Shown piece after piece: positions 56,825 through 64,000 of a DNA stretch of 64,000 bases. The stretch is from assembly GCF_002258215.1 (NCBI RefSeq), contig NZ_NEFY01000001.1:372001-436000 (forward strand). Reading direction: 5' to 3'. The notes under the pieces are model-generated. The model was given only the letters and a program-made list of their open reading frames with translations, was not told the origin of the DNA and did not search any database. The stretch comes from Marinobacter vinifirmus (GTDB lineage Bacteria > Pseudomonadota > Gammaproteobacteria > Pseudomonadales > Oleiphilaceae). Position numbers and translations under genes: made by a program. Within the stretch, counting starts at the first letter, position 1; each line of letters opens with the position of its first letter.

Positions 56825-57549
56825 CCCGGAGTTCGTGCCAGGGCCCAGACCTGAATATCCCGGGCACCGGCGTCGCGGAGCGCATCAGCCAGCAGCTTCG
56901 CCGTTGCCCCGGTGGTCACCACGTCATCCACTATGGCGACCCGCGCCGGCACCGGCCCGCACACCTCAAAAACCCCCGCCAGGTTGACCAGCCGTTCGGC
57001 CCGGTTCAGTTTCCGCTGGGCCGTTACCCGCCGTCGACGCCGAACCACATCGCCTGCCACCGGAATATCCAGCTGTGAACCGACGAACTCGGCGATATCC
57101 AGGGCCTGGTTGAAGCCTCTCTGCCACCTGCGTGACCAGTGCATGGGGGCGGGAATAAGGGCATCGGGCCGTTGATCGGCAGCCAGTTGTTGTTCGACAA
57201 ACTCGCTGAAGCCGGCCAGAAGTGGCCGCACAAACTTTCGGTGGCCGTTGTACTTGTAGCGGCCGATCATGCCGTCTACCGGGAACTGGTAGCGCCAGGG
57301 AATCAGTGCGCGGGAAAAGGGTGGTTTTGTCACCTGGCATTCCCCGCACTGGAGTCCGGGGCTGGCAAAGGGCAGCGGCAACGCACAGGTGTGGCAGGCC
57401 CAGCGAATGGCTGGAAGGTCGTCCCGACAGCCCTGGCACAACCCGAAGCTGGCATGGGGCGAAAGACAGGTGACACAGCGGCCACCCTGTTTTGTGCTGT
57501 TAACCTTTTGGCTGATCAAGGTTGACAGCGATTTCAGTCCGTTTATCAT
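56821..57549 (-). CDS. ComF family phosphoribosyltransferase-like protein
   Basis: 242 residues. The N-terminal zinc-finger-like region has four CxxC pairs (CVTC, CQGC, CHTC, CGEC), then the PRTase fold with RGFNQALDIAEFVG and the PRPP loop VAIVDDVVTTGATAKLLADAL. ComF proteins support DNA uptake in naturally competent bacteria, though many homologues are uncharacterised. The ATG at 57549 lies inside the bioB regulatory region; the first BirA-like operator falls within its codons 8-17. Confidence 0.88.
   Translation of the reverse strand: MINGLKSLSTLISQKVNSTKQGGRCVTCLSPHASFGLCQGCRDDLPAIRWACHTCALPLPFASPGLQCGECQVTKPPFSRALIPWRYQFPVDGMIGRYKYNGHRKFVRPLLAGFSEFVEQQLAADQRPDALIPAPMHWSRRWQRGFNQALDIAEFVGSQLDIPVAGDVVRRRRRVTAQRKLNRAERLVNLAGVFEVCGPVPARVAIVDDVVTTGATAKLLADALRDAGARDIQVWALARTPG
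57499..57526. promoter_or_regulatory. BirA-type operator O1
   Basis: GTTAACC and GGTTGAC are separated by exactly 14 bases, matching the known gammaproteobacterial BirA consensus (TTGTAAACC-N14/15-GGTTTACAA) closely. The right half-site overlaps the -35 box of the bioB promoter. It lies within the first codons of comF on the other strand. Confidence 0.7.
57522..57549 (+). promoter_or_regulatory. bioB promoter
   Basis: A perfect TTGACA (57522-57527) and TATCAT (57544-57549) are 16 bp apart, placing transcription start near 57556, about 45 bases before bioB. It is flanked on both sides by BirA-type operators. Confidence 0.7.
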
Positions 57550-57561
57550 CGCGGTTTATCC

Positions 57562-57589
57562 GTAAACCAAAAACCTTGCGAAGGTTAAC
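57562..57589. promoter_or_regulatory. BirA-type operator O2
   Basis: GTAAACC and GGTTAAC are again separated by exactly 14 bases, 63 bp downstream of O1. It covers the early transcribed region and ends at the bioB ribosome-binding site (AGGA at 57589-57592). Confidence 0.75.
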
Positions 57590-57600
57590 AGGACTTTGCC

Positions 57601-58668
57601 ATGACCGCTACTGCCCTCCGTCACGACTGGACGCTTCAGGAAGCCCGGGATCTTTTCAACTTGCCGTTCAACGATTTGCTGTTCCGCGCCCAGACGGTTC
57701 ACCGGGAGCATTTCGACCCCAACGAAGTGCAGGTCAGCACCCTGTTGTCGATCAAAACCGGCGCCTGCCCGGAGGACTGCAAGTACTGCCCCCAGAGCGG
57801 TCATTACAACACCGGGCTGGAAAAGGAAAAGCTGCTGGAAATCGAAAAAGTTGTCGCAGAAGCCCGCGCAGCCAAAGAGAAGGGCGCGTCCCGGTTCTGC
57901 ATGGGTGCCGCCTGGCGTAGCCCGTCCAGGAAAGACATGCCGTATGTGCTGGATATGGTAAAGCAGGTGAAATCCCTGGGCATGGAAACCTGCATGACCC
58001 TGGGCATGCTGAAAGAGGAGGAGGCCCGGGAGCTGGCTGACGCCGGACTGGATTACTACAACCACAACCTGGACACCTCCGAGAAGTACTACAACCACAT
58101 CATCACCACCCGAACCTACCAGGATCGGCTGGATACCCTGGATAACGTGCGCAAGGCCGGCATGAAGGTGTGCTGCGGCGGCATTATGGGTATGGGCGAA
58201 GACGAAGACGACCGGGTAGGGCTGCTGGTTCAGCTCGCGAACCTGCCCCAGCATCCGGAGAGTGTGCCGGTGAATATGCTGGTGAAAGTGAAGGGCACGC
58301 CGCTGGAGAATGTAGACGACCTGGACCCCTTCGAGTTTGTTCGGATTATCGCGGTGGCGCGGATTCTGATGCCGGCGTCCCATGTTCGCTTGTCTGCGGG
58401 GCGGGAGCAGATGAATGAGCAGATGCAGGCGCTGTGCTTTATGGCGGGTGCCAACTCCATCTTCTACGGCGAGAAACTTCTGACCACGTCCAACCCTGAG
58501 GCGGATGCGGATATGCAGTTGTTCCGTAAGCTGGGTATCCGGCCGGAGCAGCGGGAGCAGTGTGCTACGGAGGAACAGGAGGTGGAGGCGCTGTCTGATG
58601 CCGTCGAGTATGAGGCGACGCGGCATCTGTTCTATGACGCGAGTCGGGAGTCGGCTGCCTCAGTCTGA
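57601..58668 (+). CDS. bioB: Biotin synthase
   Basis: 355-residue radical SAM enzyme that inserts sulfur into dethiobiotin. The 4Fe-4S motif CPEDCKYC has Cys56, Cys60 and Cys63; [12 protein letters not shown] and the 2Fe-2S ligand region with [10 protein letters not shown] are also present. AGGA precedes the ATG by 8 bases. It is the first gene of bioB-F-C-D; a 341 bp gap with repeat elements R7 and R8 separates it from bioF. The operators upstream predict repression by biotinyl-AMP-loaded BirA. Confidence 0.96.
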   Translation: MTATALRHDWTLQEARDLFNLPFNDLLFRAQTVHREHFDPNEVQVSTLLSIKTGACPEDCKYCPQSGHYNTGLEKEKLLEIEKVVAEARAAKEKGASRFCMGAAWRSPSRKDMPYVLDMVKQVKSLGMETCMTLGMLKEEEARELADAGLDYYNHNLDTSEKYYNHIITTRTYQDRLDTLDNVRKAGMKVCCGGIMGMGEDEDDRVGLLVQLANLPQHPESVPVNMLVKVKGTPLENVDDLDPFEFVRIIAVARILMPASHVRLSAGREQMNEQMQALCFMAGANSIFYGEKLLTTSNPEADADMQLFRKLGIRPEQREQCATEEQEVEALSDAVEYEATRHLFYDASRESAASV

Positions 58669-58707
58669 CTTTGGTCTTGGCCTTTCACCGGGGCTCACGG
58701 TGGAGAT

Positions 58708-58815
58708 CCGCAGGGCGGGGTCCCCTTTCCGGGACTCGCTCAAGACGTCCCTGTGCGCTCAGGTCGGGCCATCCATGGCCCTCTATGGTCCCGGAAAGGG
58801 GACCCCGCCCCGCGG
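58708..58815 (+). repeat. Palindromic intergenic element R7
   Basis: Arms 58708-58735 and 58788-58815 pair at 27 of 28 positions (GGGCGGGGTCCC then CTTTCCGGGAC). Inside are a weak hairpin A around GTCCCTGTGC and hairpin B (GGGCCA-TCCA-TGGCCC). With R8 it occupies the 341 bp bioB-bioF gap; no gene is seen there. Confidence 0.92.
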
Positions 58816-58868
58816 CCAGTAAACCTGGGCGATTGTGACCCTGCAGGCTACGCCCCAAGTGAGCGGCG

Positions 58869-58966
58869 AACCGGGTAGGGCTTTCCGGGACTATCTTTCG
58901 CCAGGGATGGCGAAAGCTAAGCGCACAGGGATGTCTTGAGCGTGTCCCGGAAAGCCCTACCCGGTT
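58869..58966 (-). repeat. Palindromic intergenic element R8
   Basis: A perfect 23 bp inverted repeat (58869-58891 with 58944-58966; AACCGGGTAGGG then CTTTCCGGGAC), extendable outward to 58863-58972 with wobble pairs. Hairpin B has a 9 bp stem (CTTTCGCCA-GGGA-TGGCGAAAG) and is followed by the conserved AAGCGCACAGGGATGTCTTG segment. Inverted relative to R7, about 50 bp away. Confidence 0.92.
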
Positions 58967-59009
58967 TGCTGCGGAACCTTAAGTACAGCATTTGAGAGTA
59001 AGCGACACT

Positions 59010-60197
59010 ATGCGTGACTTTGGCGCCGAGATTGAACAGCGAAAACAGGCCGGGCTGTACCGTACTCGCCGGTTAGTGTCTGGGCCCCAGAAACCTGAGC
59101 TGATAGCCGATGGGAAGCCGCTGCTGTCGTTCTGTAGTAACGATTATTTGGGGCTGGCGAATCATGCTGGAAATATTTCAGCCTTGAGTGAAGCTTTGCC
59201 TGAAACCGGTCTGGGCGGCGCCGCTTCTCACCTGGTTTGCGGCCACCACGATGCCCATCATCAGCTGGAACAGCGGCTGGCGGAGTTCACGCAGCGTAGT
59301 TCGGCGTTGTTTTTCTCGACTGGGTACATGGCCAACCTGGGTGTGATTTCAGCGTTGGCAGGGCGGGGGGATACGATTTTTTCGGATCGGTTGAACCATG
59401 CTTCGATTATCGATGGCTGCATTCTAAGCCGGGCGAAGGTGCGCAGGTATGCTCATGGCGATGTGTCTTCGTTGGAGGCGATGCTGGCGCAGACGTCGGG
59501 CCATAAGCTGGTGGTGACTGATGGCGTGTTCAGTATGGATGGTGATATCGCGCCGTTGAAGGAGCTTGCCAGGGTGTGTAAGGCCCATGATGCGTTGTTG
59601 GTGGTGGACGATGCCCACGGTATCGGCGTGCTTGGCCCGCAGGGGCGGGGTAGTGTGCTGGAGGCGGGGTTGTCGGAGGCGGATGTGCCGGTTTTGATTG
59701 GCACCCTGGGCAAGGCCGTGGGCACCAGCGGGGCTTTTGTGGCTGGGACGGAGGTGTTGATGGATTACCTGGTGCAGAAGGCGCGCACTTACATCTACAC
59801 CACCGCCATGCCGCCGGCGCTGGCGAAAGCGACTTACGCCAGTATTGACCTGATCGAGCAGGATGATGCTCGCCGCACCCACTTGCAGGCTTTGATTGCC
59901 CGGTTCCGTGCGGGTGCGCAGGAGCTGGGTTATCAGTTGATGCCCTCGTACACGCCCATCCAGCCCATCATGGTAGGGGATAACCATGCAGCTCTGGCAT
60001 TAAGCCGGGCGCTGGAGGAGCAGGGCATACTGGTCACCGCCATCCGCCCGCCCACGGTGCCGGAAGGCGAAGCCCGGTTGCGGGTTACCCTGAGCGCCGC
60101 GCATTCGGAAGCGCAGGTTGATCGGTTGTTGAAAGCCTTGGCCCGGTGCCGCTCTCTGTTACCGGAGCAGGCCGTTCAGGAGCCGGTGGCGGTATGA
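59010..60197 (+). CDS. bioF: 8-amino-7-oxononanoate synthase
   Basis: 395-residue PLP-dependent alpha-oxoamine synthase. SFCSNDYLGLANH, the Asp/His pair in VVDDAHGIGVLG, and the PLP lysine in GTLGKAVGTSGAF (Lys235) are intact. It condenses pimeloyl-ACP or -CoA with alanine. The ATG at 59010 gives the family N-terminus; an in-frame TTG 18 bases upstream is possible but unneeded. The stop overlaps the bioC start by 4 bases. Confidence 0.95.
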   Translation: MRDFGAEIEQRKQAGLYRTRRLVSGPQKPELIADGKPLLSFCSNDYLGLANHAGNISALSEALPETGLGGAASHLVCGHHDAHHQLEQRLAEFTQRSSALFFSTGYMANLGVISALAGRGDTIFSDRLNHASIIDGCILSRAKVRRYAHGDVSSLEAMLAQTSGHKLVVTDGVFSMDGDIAPLKELARVCKAHDALLVVDDAHGIGVLGPQGRGSVLEAGLSEADVPVLIGTLGKAVGTSGAFVAGTEVLMDYLVQKARTYIYTTAMPPALAKATYASIDLIEQDDARRTHLQALIARFRAGAQELGYQLMPSYTPIQPIMVGDNHAALALSRALEEQGILVTAIRPPTVPEGEARLRVTLSAAHSEAQVDRLLKALARCRSLLPEQAVQEPVAV

Positions 60198-61018
60198 GTG
60201 CCTATACCGATCTGACGGCAATAGCCCGTTCCGAAGGCGGAACCGGCAGCAAAGCCTGCATCGCCCGGGGCTTCGGCAGCGCCAGCCAGACCTACGACAG
60301 CGCCTCCCGCCTGCAAAAAGCCATGGGCGACACCATGCTCGCCCGCATTCCCGAAAACTTCGAACCAACAAGCATCCTGGACCTCGGCTGCGGCACCGGC
60401 TGGTTCACCCGCAAACTGGCAAACCAATACCCGAACGCCACCATCACCGGCGCAGACCTTGCCTCCGGCATGCTGCAACAGGCCCGATCCTTCAGCCCTG
60501 AAACCATCACCTGGCTTAACGCAGACGCCGAACAGCTCCCCCTGGCCGACAACAGCGCCGACCTGATCTTCAGCAACCTGATGATCCAATGGAGCACCCG
60601 CCCGGATACCGTCCTGGCGGAATGCCAAAGAATCCTCAAACCCGGCGGCACCCTCGCCATCTCCACCCTGCTGGATGGCACCCTCGAAGAACTCAAACAA
60701 GCCTGGACCAAAGCCGACCCCGGCCAACCCCACGTAAACCGTTTTACCCACCATGCTGACTGGCAGCAATTAACCAGTCGGCAACTCCCCGGTTCCAGCC
60801 TCGAGACGGCAACCCTTACCTTGCCCTATGATTCCCCCATGGCCCTGAACCGTGAGCTCAAGCACCTCGGTGCCGTGTTCAAAGGCGAAGAACGCCGCAG
60901 AACCGTTACCGCTCCGGGACGGTTCAGGGCAATGTCTGCCGCTTATCCGACAGCGGAAAACGGTGAGATCATCGCCAGCTACCATGCAGGCTGGTTGTAC
61001 TGGTCAAAGCTGATCTGA
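60194..61018 (+). CDS. bioC: Malonyl-ACP O-methyltransferase
   Basis: 274-residue SAM-dependent methyltransferase with ILDLGCGTGWFTRKLA near residue 59 and DLIFSNLMIQW near 120. It methylates malonyl-ACP so that the fatty-acid cycle can make pimeloyl-ACP methyl ester. It overlaps bioF by ATGA. bioH, which usually lies between bioF and bioC in pseudomonads and removes the methyl group, is absent from this locus. Repeat element R9 separates it from bioD. Confidence 0.93.
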   Translation: MSAYTDLTAIARSEGGTGSKACIARGFGSASQTYDSASRLQKAMGDTMLARIPENFEPTSILDLGCGTGWFTRKLANQYPNATITGADLASGMLQQARSFSPETITWLNADAEQLPLADNSADLIFSNLMIQWSTRPDTVLAECQRILKPGGTLAISTLLDGTLEELKQAWTKADPGQPHVNRFTHHADWQQLTSRQLPGSSLETATLTLPYDSPMALNRELKHLGAVFKGEERRRTVTAPGRFRAMSAAYPTAENGEIIASYHAGWLYWSKLI

Positions 61019-61065
61019 CTACGACTTTCAATGACTGGATGAGGACGGCAACCTCGAAAGTTTGC

Positions 61066-61175
61066 GGTGAGGGTGTGGTGTGTCTTTCCGGGACTATAGA
61101 GGGCCAGGGATGGCCCGACCTAAGCGCACAGGGAAATCTTGAGCGTGTCCCGGAAAGACACACCACACCCTCACC
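61066..61175 (-). repeat. Palindromic intergenic element R9
   Basis: A perfect 29 bp inverted repeat (61066-61094 with 61147-61175; GGTGAGGGTGTGGTGTGT then CTTTCCGGGAC). Hairpin B (GGGCCA-GGGA-TGGCCC) is followed by AAGCGCACAGGGAAATCTTG. The interior is nearly the same as that of R8 and of R7 reversed, apart from changes that keep the stems paired. It lies in the bioC-bioD gap. Confidence 0.92.
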
Positions 61176-61211
61176 TTGCACCCGAAACCGATACAGTAGG
61201 AACTCCAGAAA

Positions 61212-61916
61212 ATGGCAAAGAAAACCTATTTCGTAACAGGCACCGACACCGGCGTAGGCAAAACCATCGTGGCCGCCGCCATCCTTAAGGCCGCCAAGGC
61301 CCAGGGCAAGCGCACCCTCGCCATGAAGCCCATAGCCTCCGGCTGCGACCAGACCCCCGACGGGCTGCGCAATGAAGACGCACTGATGCTGCAAGCGGCC
61401 ATGACCGAACAACTGGCCTACGACGCCATCAACCCCATCGCCATGGAACCCGCCATCGCCCCCCACGTAGCCGCCCAGCAAGCCGGCAAACAACTCAGTG
61501 CCCAGCGGCTGGTCGGCTTTTGCCGCGGAATGCAGATTCGCCCGGCCGATCTTATGCTGGTGGAAGGCGCCGGCGGCTGGCGGGTTCCTCTGAACGACCG
61601 CGAAACCTATGCAGCGGTGCCCCGCGAGCTGAAACTGCCCGTGGTCCTGGTGGTCCCTCTCAAGCTCGGTTGCATCAATCACGCCATGCTCACGGTGGAG
61701 GCCATTCAGAATGACGGCCTGACGGTAGCCGGCTGGGTAGCAAATCACCCGGAGCAGGAAACCATGAGTTGCGAACAGGAAACCCTCGGTTACCTGGTCA
61801 ACCATATTCCGGCGCCGTGTCTGGGCATATTACCCCGCCTTGATGGCACAGCAACCGAGCGCCTGCCGGCCCGGCTGGCGGAGTTTCTGAATATCTCGCC
61901 GTTATTTGACGGCTGA
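61212..61916 (+). CDS. bioD: Dethiobiotin synthetase
   Basis: 234 residues. The P-loop GTDTGVGKTIVAAAIL lies near residues 9-24, then MKPIASGC and LMLVEGAGGWRVPL. It closes the ureido ring of biotin using CO2 and ATP. The ATG at 61212 follows AGGAACTCC, directly after repeat R9. An AT-rich promoter region for fadE begins after its stop. Confidence 0.95.
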   Translation: MAKKTYFVTGTDTGVGKTIVAAAILKAAKAQGKRTLAMKPIASGCDQTPDGLRNEDALMLQAAMTEQLAYDAINPIAMEPAIAPHVAAQQAGKQLSAQRLVGFCRGMQIRPADLMLVEGAGGWRVPLNDRETYAAVPRELKLPVVLVVPLKLGCINHAMLTVEAIQNDGLTVAGWVANHPEQETMSCEQETLGYLVNHIPAPCLGILPRLDGTATERLPARLAEFLNISPLFDG

Positions 61917-61958
61917 CAGGTTCTGCAGGCCGGGCCACACAAAATTTGCTCAGGGCTA

Positions 61959-61988
61959 TTGACAATTCCGTGCCTCAAAACGTATGTT
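61959..61988 (+). promoter_or_regulatory. fadE promoter
   Basis: A perfect TTGACA (61959-61964) and TATGTT (61983-61988) are 18 bp apart, about 105 bp before the fadE start codon. Confidence 0.6.
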
Positions 61989-61989
61989 T

Positions 61990-62003
61990 CAAACAAGTGT
62001 TTA
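61990..62003. promoter_or_regulatory. PsrA-like operator at fadE start site
   Basis: CAAAC-AAGT-GTTTA matches the known PsrA half-sites (G/CAAAC-N2-4-GTTTG/C) with one deviation. It sits immediately downstream of the -10 box, over the expected transcription start, a classical repressor position. Confidence 0.5.
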
Positions 62004-62098
62004 ATTAAGGCCGCGGTGCAGCGCATCGTGGTGTCTGAGCAAACCCAAGGCCGAAGGCTGTTACTGCATTCAGCCGAGACCAAACCGAGGTGGATTCC

Positions 62099-63898
62099 AT
62101 GCCTGAATACAAAGCGCCCCTGCGTGACATTAAATTCGTAATGAACGAGCTGCTGAACAGCGAGCAGCACTACGCCAATCTGGAAGGTGCTGAAGACGCG
62201 ACTCCGGATATGGTTGATGCCATCATCCAGGAAGGCGCCAAGTTCTGTGAGCAGGTATTGTCTCCGCTGAACCAGGTAGGTGACCAGGAAGGCTGTACCT
62301 GGAGCGAAGACGGTGTGAAAACCCCGACCGGCTTCAAAGAAGCTTACCAGCAGTACGTTGAAGGTGGCTGGCCGTCCATGACTGCCGACCCCAACTACGG
62401 TGGCCAGGGCTTGCCGCACTCCATCGGCCTGGTGGTCAGTGAAATGGTTGGCACCTGCAACTGGTCCTGGGGTATGTACCCGGGCCTGAGCCACGGCGCT
62501 ACCAACACCATCGAAGCCCACGGTACCGAAGAGCAGAAGCAGACCTACCTGACCAAGCTGATCAGCGGTGAGTGGACCGGTACCATGTGTCTGACCGAGC
62601 CGCACTGTGGTTCTGACCTGGGCACCCTGCGCACCAAGGCCGAGCCGAACGCTGACGGCACCTACAGCATCACCGGTACCAAGATCTTCATCTCTGCCGG
62701 TGAGCACGACATGGCCGAGAACATCGTCCACATCGTACTGGCCCGTCTGCCGGGCGCACCGGAAGGCACCAAGGGTATCTCCCTGTTCATCGTGCCCAAG
62801 CAGCTGCCGAACGAAGACGGTTCTGCCGGTGAGCGTAACGCGGTTTCCTGTGGCTCCCTGGAGCACAAGATGGGTATCCACGGTAACGCGACCTGCGTGA
62901 TGAACTTCGACGGCGCCAAGGGCTGGCTGATCGGGCCTGAGAACAAAGGCCTGAACTGCATGTTCACCTTCATGAACACTGCCCGTATCGGTACTGCCAT
63001 CCAGGGTCTGGGTGCTGCAGAACTGGGCTTCCAGGGCTCCCTGGCTTACGCCAAAGAGCGTCTGGCCATGCGTTCCCTGAGTGGTCCGAAGAACCCGGAT
63101 GGCATCGCTGACCCGATCATCGTGCACCCGGACGTACGCCGTATGCTGCTGACCCAGAAGGTTGTAGCCGAAGGCGCCCGCGCCCTGATCTACCTGGCTG
63201 GCCAGCAAGTGGACGTGGTTCACAGCGGCAAGACCGAAGAAGAGCGCAAGCACGCCGACGCACTGCTGGGCTTCCTGACCCCGATCGCCAAGGCGTTCCT
63301 GACCGAGATCGGTTACGAATCTGCCAACCTGGGTATGCAGGTCTTCGGTGGCCACGGCTTTATCGCTGAGTGGGGCATGGAGCAGAACGTTCGTGATTCC
63401 CGCATCGGTATGATCTACGAGGGTACCACCGGTATCCAGGCACTGGATCTGCTGGGCCGTAAGGTTCTGATGACTCAGGGCGAAGCCTTGAAAGTGTTCA
63501 CCAAGCAGGTTCACGTATTCTGCAAAGAGAACGCCGACAACGAGCAGCTGAAAGAGTTCATCGAGCCGCTGGCTGCGATCAACAAGGAGTGGGGCGATCT
63601 GACCATGAAGGTTGGTATGACCGCCATGAAGAACCGCGAGGAAGTCGGTGCCGCTGCTGTGGATTACCTGATGTACTCCGGTTACGCAGTCTTCGCTTAC
63701 CTGTGGGCCCGTATGGCCAAGGTGGCACTGGACAAGATGGCCGAAGGCACCTCCGAGGAGATGTTCTACAACGCCAAGGTTCAGTCTGCGCGCTTCTACT
63801 TCAAGCGCCTGCTGCCGCGCACCAAGACCCACGCAGAAACCATGCTGGCCGGTGCAGACAGCCTGCTGGATATGCCGGAAGAAGCCTTCGTTATCTAA
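62099..63898 (+). CDS. fadE: Acyl-CoA dehydrogenase, long form with C-terminal extension
   Basis: 599 residues from the ATG at 62099 (GAGGTGG upstream). This is the 600-residue bacterial FadE type with an extra C-terminal domain. Core motifs include CLTEPHCGSDLGTLRTKAE, GHGFIAEWGMEQNVRD and MIYEGTTGIQALDLLGRK. It catalyses the first oxidation of fatty-acid beta-oxidation, most likely on medium or long chains. The equivalent genes lie next to bio genes in P. aeruginosa. A terminator follows. Codons are strongly biased to C/T-ending optimal forms, suggesting high expression. Confidence 0.92.
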   Translation: MPEYKAPLRDIKFVMNELLNSEQHYANLEGAEDATPDMVDAIIQEGAKFCEQVLSPLNQVGDQEGCTWSEDGVKTPTGFKEAYQQYVEGGWPSMTADPNYGGQGLPHSIGLVVSEMVGTCNWSWGMYPGLSHGATNTIEAHGTEEQKQTYLTKLISGEWTGTMCLTEPHCGSDLGTLRTKAEPNADGTYSITGTKIFISAGEHDMAENIVHIVLARLPGAPEGTKGISLFIVPKQLPNEDGSAGERNAVSCGSLEHKMGIHGNATCVMNFDGAKGWLIGPENKGLNCMFTFMNTARIGTAIQGLGAAELGFQGSLAYAKERLAMRSLSGPKNPDGIADPIIVHPDVRRMLLTQKVVAEGARALIYLAGQQVDVVHSGKTEEERKHADALLGFLTPIAKAFLTEIGYESANLGMQVFGGHGFIAEWGMEQNVRDSRIGMIYEGTTGIQALDLLGRKVLMTQGEALKVFTKQVHVFCKENADNEQLKEFIEPLAAINKEWGDLTMKVGMTAMKNREEVGAAAVDYLMYSGYAVFAYLWARMAKVALDKMAEGTSEEMFYNAKVQSARFYFKRLLPRTKTHAETMLAGADSLLDMPEEAFVI

Positions 63899-63929
63899 GA
63901 CGGGGTTGCTATCTGGTTGAAGGCACAGC

Positions 63930-63964
63930 AAAAGCCCGTTCTCCGCTCGGAGGCGGGCTTTTTT
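63930..63964 (+). terminator. Rho-independent terminator after fadE
   Basis: AAAAGCCCG pairs with CGGGCTTTT around a loop holding a second small stem (CTCCGCTCGGAG) and ends in six T residues. The remaining 36 bases of the window show no gene. Confidence 0.92.
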
Positions 63965-64000
63965 CATGAGTTTGGTGGCACGTTTGAGGTAGAATGGCGA

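Noticed and set aside
61790..63967. 725-codon open frame on the minus strand
   Set aside because: It is the antisense shadow of fadE, whose strong C/G third-position bias removes stops from the opposite strand. It matches no protein family and has no ribosome-binding site.

Overview
The window is about 60% GC, gene-dense DNA from a gammaproteobacterium. Gene content and order resemble Pseudomonas aeruginosa (parE, parC, serB, fimX, then rsgA, orn, queG, nnr, tsaE, amiB, mutL, miaA, hfq, hflX, hflK, hflC, hisZ, purA; and bioB, bioF, bioC, bioD, fadE). Several breaks from that order, and the look of the transporter and intergenic elements, suggest a marine relative such as Marinobacter. The genus is an inference from the sequence, not a database result.

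Layout. 1-11184: an acyclic-terpene (citronellol/geraniol) utilisation cluster, atuA-B-C-D-E-F-H on the minus strand with a divergent TetR-type atuR; atuH runs off the left edge and atuG is missing. 11402-15602: an unfamiliar lipoprotein, a solute-binding protein and a fused TRAP-type permease. 15746-24525: a secreted S8 protease lipoprotein with a PrcB-like partner, parE, an SLC13-type transporter, a standalone micro-ORF, cytochrome b561, a YceI protein and a small membrane protein. 24745-32341: parC-serB facing a fimX-like c-di-GMP protein and its PilZ-like neighbour. 32516-35212: the EF-P modification module epmB/efp-epmA. 35227-39299: psd, rsgA, orn, queG. 39430-49592: the long nnr-tsaE-amiB-mutL-miaA-hfq-hflX-hflK-hflC run. 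49765-57549: hisZ, purA, cmoA/cmoB with a small anchored protein, srkA, an FAD oxidoreductase and comF. 57601-63898: bioB-F-C-D (no bioH) and a long-form fadE.

The genes connect in places. Geranyl-CoA carboxylase (AtuC/AtuF) needs biotin made by the bio genes. The bioB promoter is flanked by two BirA-type operators with the same spacing. fadE has a PsrA-like box at its start site, and AtuR has a palindrome placed to control both divergent promoters.

The most unusual feature is a family of nine intergenic elements of about 100-120 bp (at 3418, 4442, 5807, 8492, 37360, 37525, 58708, 58869 and 61066). Each has a 23-31 bp inverted-repeat arm enclosing 52-58 bp that forms two small hairpins with conserved loops. 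The arm sequences differ almost completely from copy to copy, yet within most copies the two arms stay perfectly or nearly perfectly complementary. No mobile-element protein, CRISPR array, rRNA or tRNA was recognised in the window.
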